From Chitinimonas taiwanensis DSM 18899 (GTDB taxonomy: Bacteria > Pseudomonadota > Gammaproteobacteria > Burkholderiales > Chitinimonadaceae): a stretch of DNA of 64,000 nucleotides. The notes under the pieces are model-generated. The model was not told the origin of the DNA. It searched no databases and saw nothing but the letters and a program-made list of their open reading frames with translations. The DNA lies in the NCBI RefSeq assembly GCF_900119825.1, contig NZ_FPKR01000001.1, positions 186,001 through 250,000 of the forward strand, written 5' to 3'. Positions 44,752 through 55,897 of this stretch are shown here, piece by piece. The stretch's first letter is position 1; the number at the start of each line of letters is the position of its first letter. The position numbers and the translations under genes are program-made.

Positions 44752-45576
44752 ATGACGCTGGAAGAGATTTTCGACAAAGCCGCCGGGCGCCTGCCCATGG
44801 TGCCCAAGGTGGTGCAGGAGCTGCTGGCCAGCTTCGAGCGCGCCGATACCAATGTGGACCAGATCGTCGAGCAGGTCTCGCACGATCAGGTGCTGTCGGC
44901 CAAGGTGCTGCGCCTGGCCAATAGCAGCCGACTCAGCGCCGGCAAGGCCGTCAGCAATATCGACGATGCGGTGGTCAGGCTGGGTTTCGATCATCTGCGC
45001 CTCTTGGTGGTGTCGTCCGGCATGTCGGGCATGCAGGTGGCCAGCCCGAGCTTTGATCGCAAGACCTTCTGGCTGCACAGTTTCAAGACCGGCAACCTGG
45101 CCCGCCTGACCGCCAAGCTGGCCGGGCTGGATGGCAATACCGCCTATACCTGCGGCCTACTGCACAATATCGGCGAGCTGCTCATCCATATCGCGGCACC
45201 AAATGAGATGGCCAAGATTGACCGCATGGTGGTGGCCGGCACCGACCGCGCCCAGGTGGAAAATATGGTGCTTGGGGTGGACCTGGCCATGGTGGGGGGC
45301 GAGCTGGCGCGGCGCTGGCAGTTTCCAGTCGAGATTCAGCGCGCGATTGCCCAGCACCCGAACCCGGCCGCGCACGAGCAGTTTGAACCCTATGCCGGCG
45401 TGGTCGCGCTGGCCAATCTGCTGGCCGCCCAGTTCGATGCCGGGCTGAGCGACGCCGAGATTGCCGAAATGCTGCCGGCCAAGCTGCTCGATAAGCTCGG
45501 CATCAGCCCCGACAATATGATCAAGGAATTGCCCAAGGCCCGCGCCAGCTGCGATGGCCTGCAGGAATTGCTCTAA
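44752..45576 (+). CDS. HDOD-domain protein
   Basis: 274 residues, essentially one HDOD domain (about 10-210) with the family core VPKVVQELLASF, DQVLSAKVLRLANSS and LLHNIGELLIH. HDOD domains resemble HD phosphohydrolases but usually lack the catalytic HD pair, and act in signalling, often beside c-di-GMP proteins. No other domain is attached. It lies between the DUF4399 and gshB genes on the plus strand, gaps 136 and 57 bases. Confidence 0.92.
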   Translation: MTLEEIFDKAAGRLPMVPKVVQELLASFERADTNVDQIVEQVSHDQVLSAKVLRLANSSRLSAGKAVSNIDDAVVRLGFDHLRLLVVSSGMSGMQVASPSFDRKTFWLHSFKTGNLARLTAKLAGLDGNTAYTCGLLHNIGELLIHIAAPNEMAKIDRMVVAGTDRAQVENMVLGVDLAMVGGELARRWQFPVEIQRAIAQHPNPAAHEQFEPYAGVVALANLLAAQFDAGLSDAEIAEMLPAKLLDKLGISPDNMIKELPKARASCDGLQELL

Positions 45577-45633
45577 TCCCTCCCGCGGCGAGGCTGCGCG
45601 CCTCGCCCCCGCTCAACCCCAAGCAAAGCCACC

Positions 45634-46575
45634 ATGCATATCGCCTTCCTCGCTGACCCGCTGCATAGCTTCAAGACCTATAAGGATTCCACCTTTGCCA
45701 TGATGCGCGAGGCCGCCGCGCGCGGGCATGTGCTGCATGCCTTTGAGCAGCGCGATATGCGCGTGTTGGCCGGGCGGGTGCTGGCAGACAGCCGGCGCAT
45801 CACGCTGACGGGCGACGCCAAGGACTGGTTCAGCGCCGCTCCGGTCGAGACGCGCGAGCTGGCCAGCTTCGATGCGGTGATCATGCGCAAGGACCCGCCC
45901 TTTGACAGCGAATACCTGTACGCCACCCATCTGCTCGAACATGCCGAACGCCAGGGTGCGCGCGTGTTCAACAAACCGCGCGCGCTGCGCGATTACAACG
46001 AGAAGCTGGCCATCCTGCGCTTCGCGCAGTTCACCACGCCCACCCTGATCAGTAGCCAGGCAGCCGATATCCGGGTCTTTCTGCACGAGCAGGGTGACAT
46101 CATCCTCAAGCCGCTCGATGGCATGGGCGGCGCCGGCATCTTCCGCCTGCGCCCCGAGGACCCGAATATCGGCGCCATCCTGGAAACCCAGACCCTGCAC
46201 GGCCAGGTCACCCTGATGGCGCAGCGCTATCTGCCAGCCATCAAGGATGGCGACAAGCGCGTGCTGCTTATTGCCGGCAAGCCGGTTGACTGGTGTCTGG
46301 CGCGCATTCCCATGCAGGGCGAGACGCGCGGTAATCTGGCCGCCGGCGGCACTGGCGTGGCGCGCCCGCTCAGTGCGCGCGACCGTGAGATCGCCGAGAC
46401 GCTGGGGCCGCAGCTGGCCGCGGAAGGACTGTTGCTGGTAGGCCTCGATGTGATCGGCGAGCATCTGACCGAGGTCAATGTCACCAGCCCGACCTGCTTC
46501 CAGGAAATCAGCCAGCAAGCGGGCATCAATGTGGCCGGCCTGTTTATCGATGCACTCGAAGCCGCGCTGAGTTAG
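45634..46575 (+). CDS. gshB: Glutathione synthetase
   Basis: 313 residues, family length. This ATP-grasp enzyme adds glycine to gamma-glutamylcysteine. The N-terminal [20 protein letters not shown], the ATP-binding [15 protein letters not shown], and the C-terminal [19 protein letters not shown] are classic GshB. It completes glutathione synthesis with gshA, 1.5 kb upstream. The PTS genes follow after a 100-base gap. Confidence 0.98.
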   Translation: MHIAFLADPLHSFKTYKDSTFAMMREAAARGHVLHAFEQRDMRVLAGRVLADSRRITLTGDAKDWFSAAPVETRELASFDAVIMRKDPPFDSEYLYATHLLEHAERQGARVFNKPRALRDYNEKLAILRFAQFTTPTLISSQAADIRVFLHEQGDIILKPLDGMGGAGIFRLRPEDPNIGAILETQTLHGQVTLMAQRYLPAIKDGDKRVLLIAGKPVDWCLARIPMQGETRGNLAAGGTGVARPLSARDREIAETLGPQLAAEGLLLVGLDVIGEHLTEVNVTSPTCFQEISQQAGINVAGLFIDALEAALS

Positions 46576-46675
46576 GAATATATTCCCGCCGATACCGGTT
46601 TACGCGCTGCACAAGGACAGATTACGCAGGCCTGACTGTTAGAATCGCCAGCAACGCTGTCTCTTGAGTTCGATC

Positions 46676-47083
46676 ATGGTTGGAATCCTGCTTCTTACGC
46701 ATTATGGCCTGGGCGAAAGCTTGGCCGAGTGTGCGGCGCATGTGCTGAGCCGCCCGCTGCCCCAGCTACGCTATCTGCCCGTGTACCGCCAGGACGACCC
46801 CGACGAAGTGCTGGAGCGCGCGCGCGCCATGTTGCGCGAGATCGACACCGGCCATGGTGTGCTGGTGCTATCGGATATCTACGGCGGCACGCCATCGAAT
46901 ATCGCGTATCGGCTGATCGAACCAGGCCGCGTGGAAGCCGTGGCCGGCATCAACCTGCCCATGCTGGTGCGCAGCCTCAACTACTCGCACGAAGCGCTGG
47001 AGGTGGTGGTCAGCAAGGCTGTTACCGGTGGGCTGGAAGGCGTGATGTATATGCTGCCACCCAGCACAAACCCGATTGGATAA
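46676..47083 (+). CDS. PTS EIIA component, mannose (ManX-like) type
   Basis: 135 residues from the ATG at 46676 (TTG at 46664 is an alternative). The N-terminal VGILLLTHYGLGESL holds the likely phosphorylated His9, and VLVLSDIYGGTPSNIA is the family core. It receives phosphate from HPr but no EIIB, IIC or IID genes are nearby, so it probably has a regulatory rather than transport role, as described for betaproteobacterial gshB-linked PTS genes. It is 9 bases upstream of hpr. Confidence 0.9.
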   Translation: MVGILLLTHYGLGESLAECAAHVLSRPLPQLRYLPVYRQDDPDEVLERARAMLREIDTGHGVLVLSDIYGGTPSNIAYRLIEPGRVEAVAGINLPMLVRSLNYSHEALEVVVSKAVTGGLEGVMYMLPPSTNPIG

Positions 47084-47091
47084 GGACCGTC

Positions 47092-47361
47092 ATGCAACAG
47101 CAAGAAGTCGAAATCATCAATAAGCTGGGCCTGCATGCACGGGCCTCCAGCAAGCTGACCCAGCTGGCCAGTCGCTTCCAGTGCGAAGTCTGGCTCAGCC
47201 GCAATGGCAAGCGCGTCAATGCCAAGTCCATCATGGGCGTGATGATGCTGGCCGCCGCCAAGGGGAGCCGCATCAGCATCGAAACCAATGGCGCCGATGA
47301 GGCCGCCGCCCTGGCCGCGATCGTCGAGCTGATCGCCAATCGTTTTGACGAGTCGGAATAA
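47092..47361 (+). CDS. ptsH: Phosphocarrier protein HPr
   Basis: 89 residues. His15 in GLHARAS is the phosphorylation site; Ser46 in NAKSIMGVMML is the position phosphorylated by HPr kinase in organisms that have it. It relays phosphate from EI to the upstream EIIA. It lies between the EIIA gene and ptsI, all close together (9 and 12 base gaps), forming one operon. Confidence 0.97.
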   Translation: MQQQEVEIINKLGLHARASSKLTQLASRFQCEVWLSRNGKRVNAKSIMGVMMLAAAKGSRISIETNGADEAAALAAIVELIANRFDESE

Positions 47362-47373
47362 AAGGTCCGCGCC

Positions 47374-49107
47374 ATGACCATTACCCTGCACGGCATCGGC
47401 ATTGGCGGCGGCATCGCCATCGGCCGCGCCCATCTGGTCAGCCACACCGATCTGGAAGTCGCGCACTACGAGATCACCGAGGCGGAAGTGCCGGGCGAAA
47501 TTGCCCGCTTCGATGCGGCCGTGCGTGCCACCCGCAAGGAGCTGGAGCTGCTGTGGGGCAGTATTCCCGAGAATGCGCCCACCGAGCTGGGCGCCTTCCT
47601 CAGCCTGCATGTGATGCTGCTCAACGATCACACCATTGCCCGCGAGCCGCGCGACATCATCACCGAGCAGCGCTGCAATGCCGAGTGGGCGCTCAAGCTG
47701 CAGCAGGACCGCCTGCTCGAGCAGTTCGATGTGATCGAGGAAGAATACCTGCGCGAGCGGCGCACCGACGTGATCCAGGTGGTCGAGCGCGTGTTCAAGG
47801 CCCTGGCCGGGCAGGGCGGTGGCCAGTATGTGCCGCCGGACGACAGCCGCGAACGCATCCTGATCGCGCATGATCTGAGCCCGGCCGATATGGTCTTGTT
47901 CAAGGAGGCGCAGTTCGCTGCCTTCCTGACTGATGTGGGTGGCCCGACCTCGCATACCGCCATCCTGGCGCGCAGTCTGAACATCCCCTCGGTGCTGGCC
48001 CTGCACAATGCACGCCAGCTAATCCGCGAGGACGAAACCCTGATCGTGGACGGCACGGCCGGCGTCGCCATCATCGACCCGAGCGAGACCATCCTCACCG
48101 AGTACCGCAAGCGCCAGGCCAGCCATGTGGCCGATCGCAAGCGCCTGCAGCGGTTGAAGACCACGGCCGCCACCACGATAGATGGCTCCAGCATCACGCT
48201 GCTGGCCAATATCGAAACCCCGGGCGACCTCGAGCAGGTGCGTGCCAATGGCGCGAGTGGCATCGGCCTGTATCGCTCCGAATTTCTCTTCCTCGGCCGC
48301 GACGACCTGCCCGACGAGGACGAGCAGTACGAGGCCTACAAGCAGGTGGTGGAAGGTATGAAGGGCCTGCCGGTCACCATACGCACGGTGGATCTGGGGC
48401 GCGACAAGATGCCCAAATGGGCTGACGAGGAAGCGCAGTCCGCGCCCAACCCAGCCCTGGGCCTGACCGGTGTGCGTCTGTGCCTGGCCGAACCGATTCT
48501 ATTCCGCACCCAGCTGCGCGCGCTGCTGCGTGCCGGCGCGCACGGCAAGCTCAAGCTGCTGGTGCCGATGCTGGCCAGCGTATCGGAAGTGAACCAGGTG
48601 CTGTTCCACGTGGAGCAGGCCAAGGAAAGCCTGCGTGAAGATGGCCTGCCTTTCGGAGCCGACGTGGAAGTGGGCGGCATGATCGAAGTACCGGGCGCGG
48701 CGCTGACCATTACCCACTTTCTCGAACGCCTCGACTTTGTCTCGATCGGCACCAATGACCTGATCCAGTACACGCTGGCCGTGGACCGTGGCGATGACTC
48801 GGTCAGCCATCTGTACGACCCCTTCCACCCGGCCGTGCTGCACCTGATCGCCCATGTGATCCGCTCGGCCGACCGCATGGGCGTGCCGGTATCGGTGTGC
48901 GGCGAAATGGCCGGCGATGTGCGCCTGACCCGCCTGCTGCTGGCCCTGGGCCTGCGCAGTTTCTCCATGCACCCGGCACAGATGCTGAACGTGAAGCAGG
49001 TGATCCTGAAAAGCGACCTCAAGCGCCTAAGCCCGCTGGCCGAGGAAATCAGCCTGGCACCCGATGCGGATCGGGTGCGCGAATTACTGCTCAGCGCAGG
49101 CGAGTAG
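47374..49107 (+). CDS. ptsI: PTS Enzyme I (phosphoenolpyruvate-protein phosphotransferase)
   Basis: 577 residues, family length. The phosphohistidine is His194 in GGPTSHTAILAR, the PEP-binding domain shows VDLGRDKMPKW and GTNDLIQYTLAVDR, and the conserved catalytic Cys is in VSVCGEMAG (about 507). It takes phosphate from PEP and passes it to HPr. It is the last gene of the gshA-to-ptsI plus-strand run, ending at a strong terminator. No sugar-specific EII follows. Confidence 0.98.
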   Translation: MTITLHGIGIGGGIAIGRAHLVSHTDLEVAHYEITEAEVPGEIARFDAAVRATRKELELLWGSIPENAPTELGAFLSLHVMLLNDHTIAREPRDIITEQRCNAEWALKLQQDRLLEQFDVIEEEYLRERRTDVIQVVERVFKALAGQGGGQYVPPDDSRERILIAHDLSPADMVLFKEAQFAAFLTDVGGPTSHTAILARSLNIPSVLALHNARQLIREDETLIVDGTAGVAIIDPSETILTEYRKRQASHVADRKRLQRLKTTAATTIDGSSITLLANIETPGDLEQVRANGASGIGLYRSEFLFLGRDDLPDEDEQYEAYKQVVEGMKGLPVTIRTVDLGRDKMPKWADEEAQSAPNPALGLTGVRLCLAEPILFRTQLRALLRAGAHGKLKLLVPMLASVSEVNQVLFHVEQAKESLREDGLPFGADVEVGGMIEVPGAALTITHFLERLDFVSIGTNDLIQYTLAVDRGDDSVSHLYDPFHPAVLHLIAHVIRSADRMGVPVSVCGEMAGDVRLTRLLLALGLRSFSMHPAQMLNVKQVILKSDLKRLSPLAEEISLAPDADRVRELLLSAGE

Positions 49108-49112
49108 ATCGC

Positions 49113-49143
49113 AAAAAAAGCCGGTATCTCACCGGCTTTTTTT
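49113..49143. terminator. Bidirectional terminator between ptsI and the glycosyltransferase
   Basis: AAAAAAAGCCGGT (49113-49125) pairs perfectly with ACCGGCTTTTTTT (49131-49143) around ATCTC. A-run and T-run make it usable by both converging units. Confidence 0.95.
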
Positions 49144-49154
49144 GTGCGTGCGAA

Positions 49155-49964
49155 TCAGTTGTACAACCACTGGCCTTTGCTGCGTTCCATATGCAGGGTT
49201 TGCTGATAGCGCGCCAGCTCCGCATCACGCCAAGCTCGCTGGCGACTACGCCGCGCATGCTGGAAGCGCTTGCGCTGCAACCAGTTGAAACCAAGCTTGC
49301 TGTACACGTAACGGTGATGGCCAAGCTCCTTGACGTTCTGTTCCTGCTTGAGTGCCTTTTGGGTGATGGAACCGAAATGATGGAGCAGTGCGGCGCCAAC
49401 CGTACCGACCCGAATACCCGCGCGCGTGCAGCGCACCAGATATTCCATGTCCTCAGCACCGGCCAGCTGCCGGTCGGTATCGGGAAAGCCCACGCGCAAG
49501 AACACATCGCGATGCACGATGAAGCACACCCCGTGGAACCAGCCTTCCCGCACCACTTCGGCCATCTTGCTCAGATAGTCGGCAGTGAATCCGGCATGCG
49601 GGTAATCAAGCTCGCCTTCGACCATCGCCGGACTGACCACGGCCAAACCCAGTTGCTCGGCACGCGCGATGCTAGCCGCAATGGCATTGTGCTCGACCAC
49701 GATATCGTTATTGAGCAGCACTACCCACTCGGCCTCACTGAGCAGTGCGCCCTGGGTCCAGGCGCCACCGCAGCCAAGGTTGACCGGGTTACGCAGTGAG
49801 GGAATTTCAGGGTGGCTAGCTAGGTAGGACGGTGTCTCGTCGCTACTGCCATTGTCGATTACCAGCAGGGTCTCGGCGGGCACGCCCTGGGCCAATAGGG
49901 ACTCGATACACTGGCGCGTGTAGTGAAGCTGGTTCAGCACGGGGATAACGATGCGATATTTCAT
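49155..49964 (-). CDS. Family 2 glycosyltransferase
   Basis: 269 residues. The GT-A fold starts YRIVIPVLNQLHYTRQCIESLL; NGSSD is the nucleotide-sugar loop, and LLNNDIVVE provides the metal-binding acid. A second conserved part is AGAEDMEYLVRC. Such enzymes add sugars to lipopolysaccharide core, capsule or glycoproteins. It has no membrane helix. It lies 14 bases downstream of the second glycosyltransferase, likely forming a two-gene glycosylation unit behind parE. Confidence 0.9.
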   Translation of the reverse strand: MKYRIVIPVLNQLHYTRQCIESLLAQGVPAETLLVIDNGSSDETPSYLASHPEIPSLRNPVNLGCGGAWTQGALLSEAEWVVLLNNDIVVEHNAIAASIARAEQLGLAVVSPAMVEGELDYPHAGFTADYLSKMAEVVREGWFHGVCFIVHRDVFLRVGFPDTDRQLAGAEDMEYLVRCTRAGIRVGTVGAALLHHFGSITQKALKQEQNVKELGHHRYVYSKLGFNWLQRKRFQHARRSRQRAWRDAELARYQQTLHMERSKGQWLYN

Positions 49965-49978
49965 GATGCCCTTCCGGC

Positions 49979-50862
49979 TCAGTCCACCAGGACGTAGTGC
50001 TTCTTGGTCAGATCCCGGCCCAGCCAGCGCTCCAGCACCATCATGCGGCGGTGGCGGCGTTCACGTTTGCTCAGCTGGTAGCTCGGGTCGGGCGTGAAGC
50101 TCGCTTCAGCGTAGTCCTTCAGCCATTGCTGCACGCCGGCCGGATGGCGGCCCTTGAACGGTTGCAGGATGCTGGCGTCGATCTGGTTGTAACGATGCGG
50201 CTTGGCCTCATGCTTCCAGTATTTGGAAACCTGGCGGTTCTTCTCATTCATCTTTTCGGCCGAACGCACATGGCCGTAGTGATAGAGCGGGCAGCCAGCC
50301 AGTGCAGCGCGTGGGTAGCGGCCACGCTTATTCTTGTCCATCACCACCCAGAACAGGCCATCGGGCGCCCAGCTGCGGATGGTATTGCGGATCACGCGCG
50401 GGGCGCGCCGGTACCAGGCCGGGCTTTGTGCGACAAGGTCAGGGCAGCCGTAGAAATGCAGGTAATCGAAGGCCAGTGCCTCAACTTCAGGGTTGTGCAG
50501 ATGCTTTTCCATCGCAGCACGAATCTTGGGCGCGTCGTCCTCGTGGATGATCTCGTCACCCTCGAGGTAGAAGGCCCAATCGCCGCTGCAATTGAACTGG
50601 GCAATCATCTTCTGCTGGGCGTAGACATAACCGCGGTCGGTCATCTTCTCGTTCCAGGTGGTGTCGATGATGCGGATACGTGGGTCGCCAATGCCCTCCA
50701 CCAGGGCACGAGTATTGTCCTCGCCCTGGCCAAGCGCCACGATCACTTCATCGCACACCAGCAGCAGACTCTTCAGGCTTTCCACGAAGGGGTAGCCGAG
50801 CACCTCACCATTACGCAGGAAGGTGAAGCCGCTGACTTTCATGGCGGTCTGGGTCTCGCTCA

Positions 50863-50863
<1 letters not shown>
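49979..50863 (-). CDS. Glycosyltransferase-family protein
   Basis: 294 residues (the ATG at 50842 is an alternative). The N-terminal GFTFLRNGEVLGYPFVESLKS and DWAFYLEGDEIIHEDD (metal-binding D-x-D-like GDE) resemble GT-A glycosyltransferases of the LPS-core type; the later WAPDGLFWVVMDKNKRG segment is less familiar. The start overlaps the parE stop by one base (TGATG), showing translational coupling to parE, although a functional link is doubtful. The acceptor is unknown. Confidence 0.8.
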
Positions 50864-52836
<1,973 letters not shown>

Positions 52837-53510
52837 CTTAGGTATTTCCTTGCTGCAGATGGCGCGGAGTCTAGAGGGCTGCCGGGTAGGGGGCAAGCCA
52901 GCTAGTCGGCGGCAGGCGCGCGCCGGTCCGCATCACCGGTACAGAGGCCAAGTCGGGCAGGGAAATTTATGGAGAAAGTGATTTTTGTAGTTTACATACC
53001 AAAGCGGTTTGGATTACGATCCAAACCGCTTTGGTTAGATAGCTACGTTTTGGGCTGTACTTGTCCTTCCTTTCGGGCCAGCGGGCGGCAGATTTTCAGC
53101 TCACATATCTCGGCCCTGATCGGCACCATAGCCAATCTGAAATAAAGCTAAGTTATTGTTTACAGGTAGTTTCGCCATGCAAGCATGGTGAGTCACCTAG
53201 CGCAGGTGTTGGTGCAACTGTCCTGGCTCAGGGCCGCGCAGCTGCCTGATCGGCACTTCGTAGTAAAGTTTCTGGAAGTCGACGCAAACGGCTTCCGCGG
53301 GTTCACTCCTCTCTGGCGCGGTTCGCTGGCTGGTTCACCTCAGCTCGCTCCGCGCCTATTTTTTTGCATCGATGCGACGTGCCCCGCCAGCGAACGTGAC
53401 CCGGGCAGGGCTCCCGCGGTTTAATAGCGCCTCCTAGCACCGTCTTGCAAAGACCCGGAGCAGCTAAACGGGCGACACGGCTGTCCTTCCCCGCACGCCA
53501 AGAAACCGCG
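52837..53510. other. 674-base gene-free gap between parE and the LacI-type gene
   Basis: This is the largest gap in the window. No protein-like frame could be recognised. Its central part (about 52965-53200) is visibly more AT-rich than the surrounding sequence, with repeated TTTACA motifs (52991 and 53159), and contains the perfect 17-bp inverted repeat at 52998-53035. The divergent promoters for parE and the LacI gene must lie here. Degenerate remains of lost genes cannot be excluded. Confidence 0.6.
52998..53035. repeat. Perfect 17-bp inverted repeat
   Basis: ACCAAAGCGGTTTGGAT (52998-53014) is perfectly repeated in inverse at 53019-53035 with TACG between. No T-run follows on either strand, so it is not an obvious terminator; it could be an operator, a cruciform or an end of a lost element. 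Confidence 0.85.
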
Positions 53511-54533
53511 ATGGATCTGAAAGCACTTTCCGCCAGCCTCAACCTCTCCATGACCACGGTCAGCCGCGCGCTGAATGGTTACTCCGATGTCAGTGAAAAG
53601 ACCCGCCAGCGCGTGATCGAAGCGGCACGCACGCTCGGCTATCAACCGAACTCGGTCGCGCGCAATCTGGCCCTCGGCCGCGCCAACGCCATCGGTATCG
53701 TCTACCCGCTCGAAGCCGGCGATGTGGCCGATCCGCGCTTTCTGGAAGTGGTGAGTGGGATTACCGAGGGCCTCGCGCCGGCCAATATCGATCTGCTGAT
53801 CGCCTCGGCCAGCCATAAGGGCGAGCTGGACAGCTATGACCGCATGATCCATAGCCGCCGCGTCGATGGCTTTATCGTCGCGCGCACCCTGGTTCAGGAC
53901 GAACGTATCGACTACCTGCGCCAGGCCGGCGTGCCCTTCCTCGCCTATGGCCGCACGGCGAAGAGCGACGACTATCCGTGGTTCGACTTCGATAATGAGG
54001 CGGGCAGCGTGCTGGCGGTGGAAAGGCTGGTCCGGCTCGGCCATCGCCATATCGCCTATATCCACGCCTCACTGCATTACAACTTCGCGCATCAGCGCCA
54101 CGCTGGCTATCTGCGTGGCATGCACGATGCCGGTATTGCGCCACAGACCGACTGGCTGCTGCAGGCCGGCCTGGCGCGCTGCAGCGGCTATGCCGCGATG
54201 GAGCAGCTGCTGGCCCGCCCGGTCTTGCCTACCGCCGTCATCGTGGACAACAACCTGGCCGGGGTGGGCGCCGTCCAGGCACTGATCGACCGCGGCATCG
54301 TAATGGGGCGCGATATCTCGGTCATCGTCTATGACGGCATCCCACCCGACACCCTGCTGATGGGGCGACAGATCACCTCCATCATCCAGCCCACCCAACA
54401 GCGTACCGGCGAGCGCATGGCCACGCTGATCCAGCAGGTGATCGCCAATGCCATGCCGTTGAGCGAGCTGCAGATGCTCTGCCAGCCCGAGCTGCTGCCC
54501 GGCGATACGGACGGCCCCTGCCCACGGCACTAG
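53511..54533 (+). CDS. LacI-family transcriptional regulator
   Basis: 340 residues from the ATG at 53511. The N-terminal helix-turn-helix is LKALSASLNLSMTTVSRALNGYSDVSEKTRQRV with hinge helix NSVARNLALG, followed by a periplasmic-binding-protein-like ligand domain (about 60-335, DGFIVARTLV, PFLAYGRTAKSDDYPWFDFDNEAG). It would repress sugar catabolic genes and be relieved by a sugar. None of its neighbours is a sugar gene, so it is an orphan here. Its own upstream region is the long AT-richer gap. It ends at a strong terminator. Confidence 0.94.
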   Translation: MDLKALSASLNLSMTTVSRALNGYSDVSEKTRQRVIEAARTLGYQPNSVARNLALGRANAIGIVYPLEAGDVADPRFLEVVSGITEGLAPANIDLLIASASHKGELDSYDRMIHSRRVDGFIVARTLVQDERIDYLRQAGVPFLAYGRTAKSDDYPWFDFDNEAGSVLAVERLVRLGHRHIAYIHASLHYNFAHQRHAGYLRGMHDAGIAPQTDWLLQAGLARCSGYAAMEQLLARPVLPTAVIVDNNLAGVGAVQALIDRGIVMGRDISVIVYDGIPPDTLLMGRQITSIIQPTQQRTGERMATLIQQVIANAMPLSELQMLCQPELLPGDTDGPCPRH

Positions 54534-54540
54534 CCCATAA

Positions 54541-54578
54541 AAAAAGTCGGCGCATGCGTTCCCGCATGCGCCGGCTTT
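54541..54578. terminator. Terminator between the LacI gene and the anchored-partner gene
   Basis: A 16-bp stem (54543-54558 with 54563-54578, core GGCGCATGCG, one G-T pair) and TTCC loop is flanked by an A-run, strong on the minus strand (T-run). Confidence 0.88.
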
Positions 54579-54595
54579 CCTTTCGATACGCCATC

Positions 54596-55897
54596 TCAGG
54601 AACTGGCGGCGCTACAACGCCCAGCGGCCGCGTCTTCGGCCGAGCAAAGCGCCTTGCCCTGCAGCAGATCCACATGCTGCTGAGCCTCATCCACGTCCTT
54701 GCCGTATTCCTTTAGATAGCGCTCGCGCTCCTCGCTCGTCCACTCCGCACTGGAAAACACCCCCGGCGCATAGCGCTTGCTGGTGTACACGCGCCCGACC
54801 AGGCGTGGCAGCATGGCGCGATCAGGCGTCACATTTTCCTTGAGCAGGAAAGCATCCACATCGCGCAGGCTGAGCGGAAAGGCCGGCGCCTCATCACGGA
54901 TCAGCTTACCGAACAGGCTGAGCTTGATGGCCTGCTTACCCACTGGCAGCAGATCATTGAAGCTGAGCAAGGCGAAGGGTTTGCCATTCGCATCGTCCAG
55001 GCGCGCACTGACCAGATAACGACCCGGCTGGCGCACCTCGGCCTGCAGATAGAAATTCAGCGAGCCGGCTTCCACCGTATCCACGATCTGCCCAGTCCAG
55101 CTGGCCGGTGGCTCGGCGGTATAGAAGATGTCGAACACATGAAAGCCATCGCGCTCGCCCACCCGGTAGTGCACCTCCAAGCGGATCGGCCCATCGAAGC
55201 TGCTGAATACCGACATGCTGGGCACCAGTAGCGCCGACAGCATGCCATCCGCGGCCGTCATATCGCCGGCCACGCCCTTGTCGGCAAAGCTGAGCGGCAT
55301 CTGCGGCAGGGGGCCGCGCACCGCGCTACCGGGCAGGCCTTGGGCAGTGGCACGCATCACCTGCAGCGGCAGTACTGCGCCATTCGCATCGCGCGCCTGC
55401 AGACTGAAGCTGACGGTTTCGCCACCCGCCACAAACACGCGGCTTTGCGCCGTGCGCAGCAGTACGGTCGGGTCAACTTCGCCGCTCGCGCTATGCAGCG
55501 CACGTTCTTCTTCTATGGGGCGATTCGGATAGGTCTGGTCGGCATGCTCGGCAATCGGGCGCGACTCATGCGGATAGCGCGTACCAGCCTGATAGCTGGC
55601 CAGGGTAGTGCGCGCACGTTCGAGGCGTTCCTGCCACAGCGCCAACTGCCGGGCGCGCTCGGCCGGGTCGAGCATTGGACTGGCCGGTGCAGCCTGGGCG
55701 GCCAGCATTTGCATGCCAGCGTGCATCGAGGCGGGTGTTGTCGCGGCAGTGCTGGCACTAGAGGCGGCGGCAGCCTGTGCATCCGGCCACCACCACCAGC
55801 CCAGCCCGGCGATCAAGAGGCCCGCACAGGCCAATAACAGCACTGTGCGGGCCGCGCCCCTTCCCCGAGCGCGGTGCGGCGCGGGTTTAGCGCGCAT
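54596..55897 (-). CDS. Membrane-anchored periplasmic protein, partner of the secreted hydrolase
   Basis: 433 residues. A basic N-tail precedes one membrane helix (about 17-38, TVLLLACAGLLIAGLGWWWW), then an Ala/Ser-rich linker (about 40-70) and a large periplasmic part. The latter shows beta-rich segments such as VFVAGGETVSFSLQARDANG, RLEVHYRVGERDGFHVFDIFY and GRYLVSARLDDANGKPFALL, suggesting Ig-like beta-sandwich domains, and a Cys pair near the C-terminus (CSAEDAAAGRC). No family was recognised with confidence. It overlaps the upstream hydrolase gene by 11 bases, so the two are co-translated. A chaperone-like role is possible. Confidence 0.75.
   Translation of the reverse strand: MRAKPAPHRARGRGAARTVLLLACAGLLIAGLGWWWWPDAQAAAASSASTAATTPASMHAGMQMLAAQAAPASPMLDPAERARQLALWQERLERARTTLASYQAGTRYPHESRPIAEHADQTYPNRPIEEERALHSASGEVDPTVLLRTAQSRVFVAGGETVSFSLQARDANGAVLPLQVMRATAQGLPGSAVRGPLPQMPLSFADKGVAGDMTAADGMLSALLVPSMSVFSSFDGPIRLEVHYRVGERDGFHVFDIFYTAEPPASWTGQIVDTVEAGSLNFYLQAEVRQPGRYLVSARLDDANGKPFALLSFNDLLPVGKQAIKLSLFGKLIRDEAPAFPLSLRDVDAFLLKENVTPDRAMLPRLVGRVYTSKRYAPGVFSSAEWTSEERERYLKEYGKDVDEAQQHVDLLQGKALCSAEDAAAGRCSAASS

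Noticed and set aside
52991-53165. TTTACA repeats as LacI operators
   Set aside because: They are short, unpaired half-sites not forming the inverted 14-18 bp operator expected for this family.
53061-53424. Two small plus-strand frames in the parE-lacI gap
   Set aside because: No start-site signals, no recognisable domain, and composition does not look coding.
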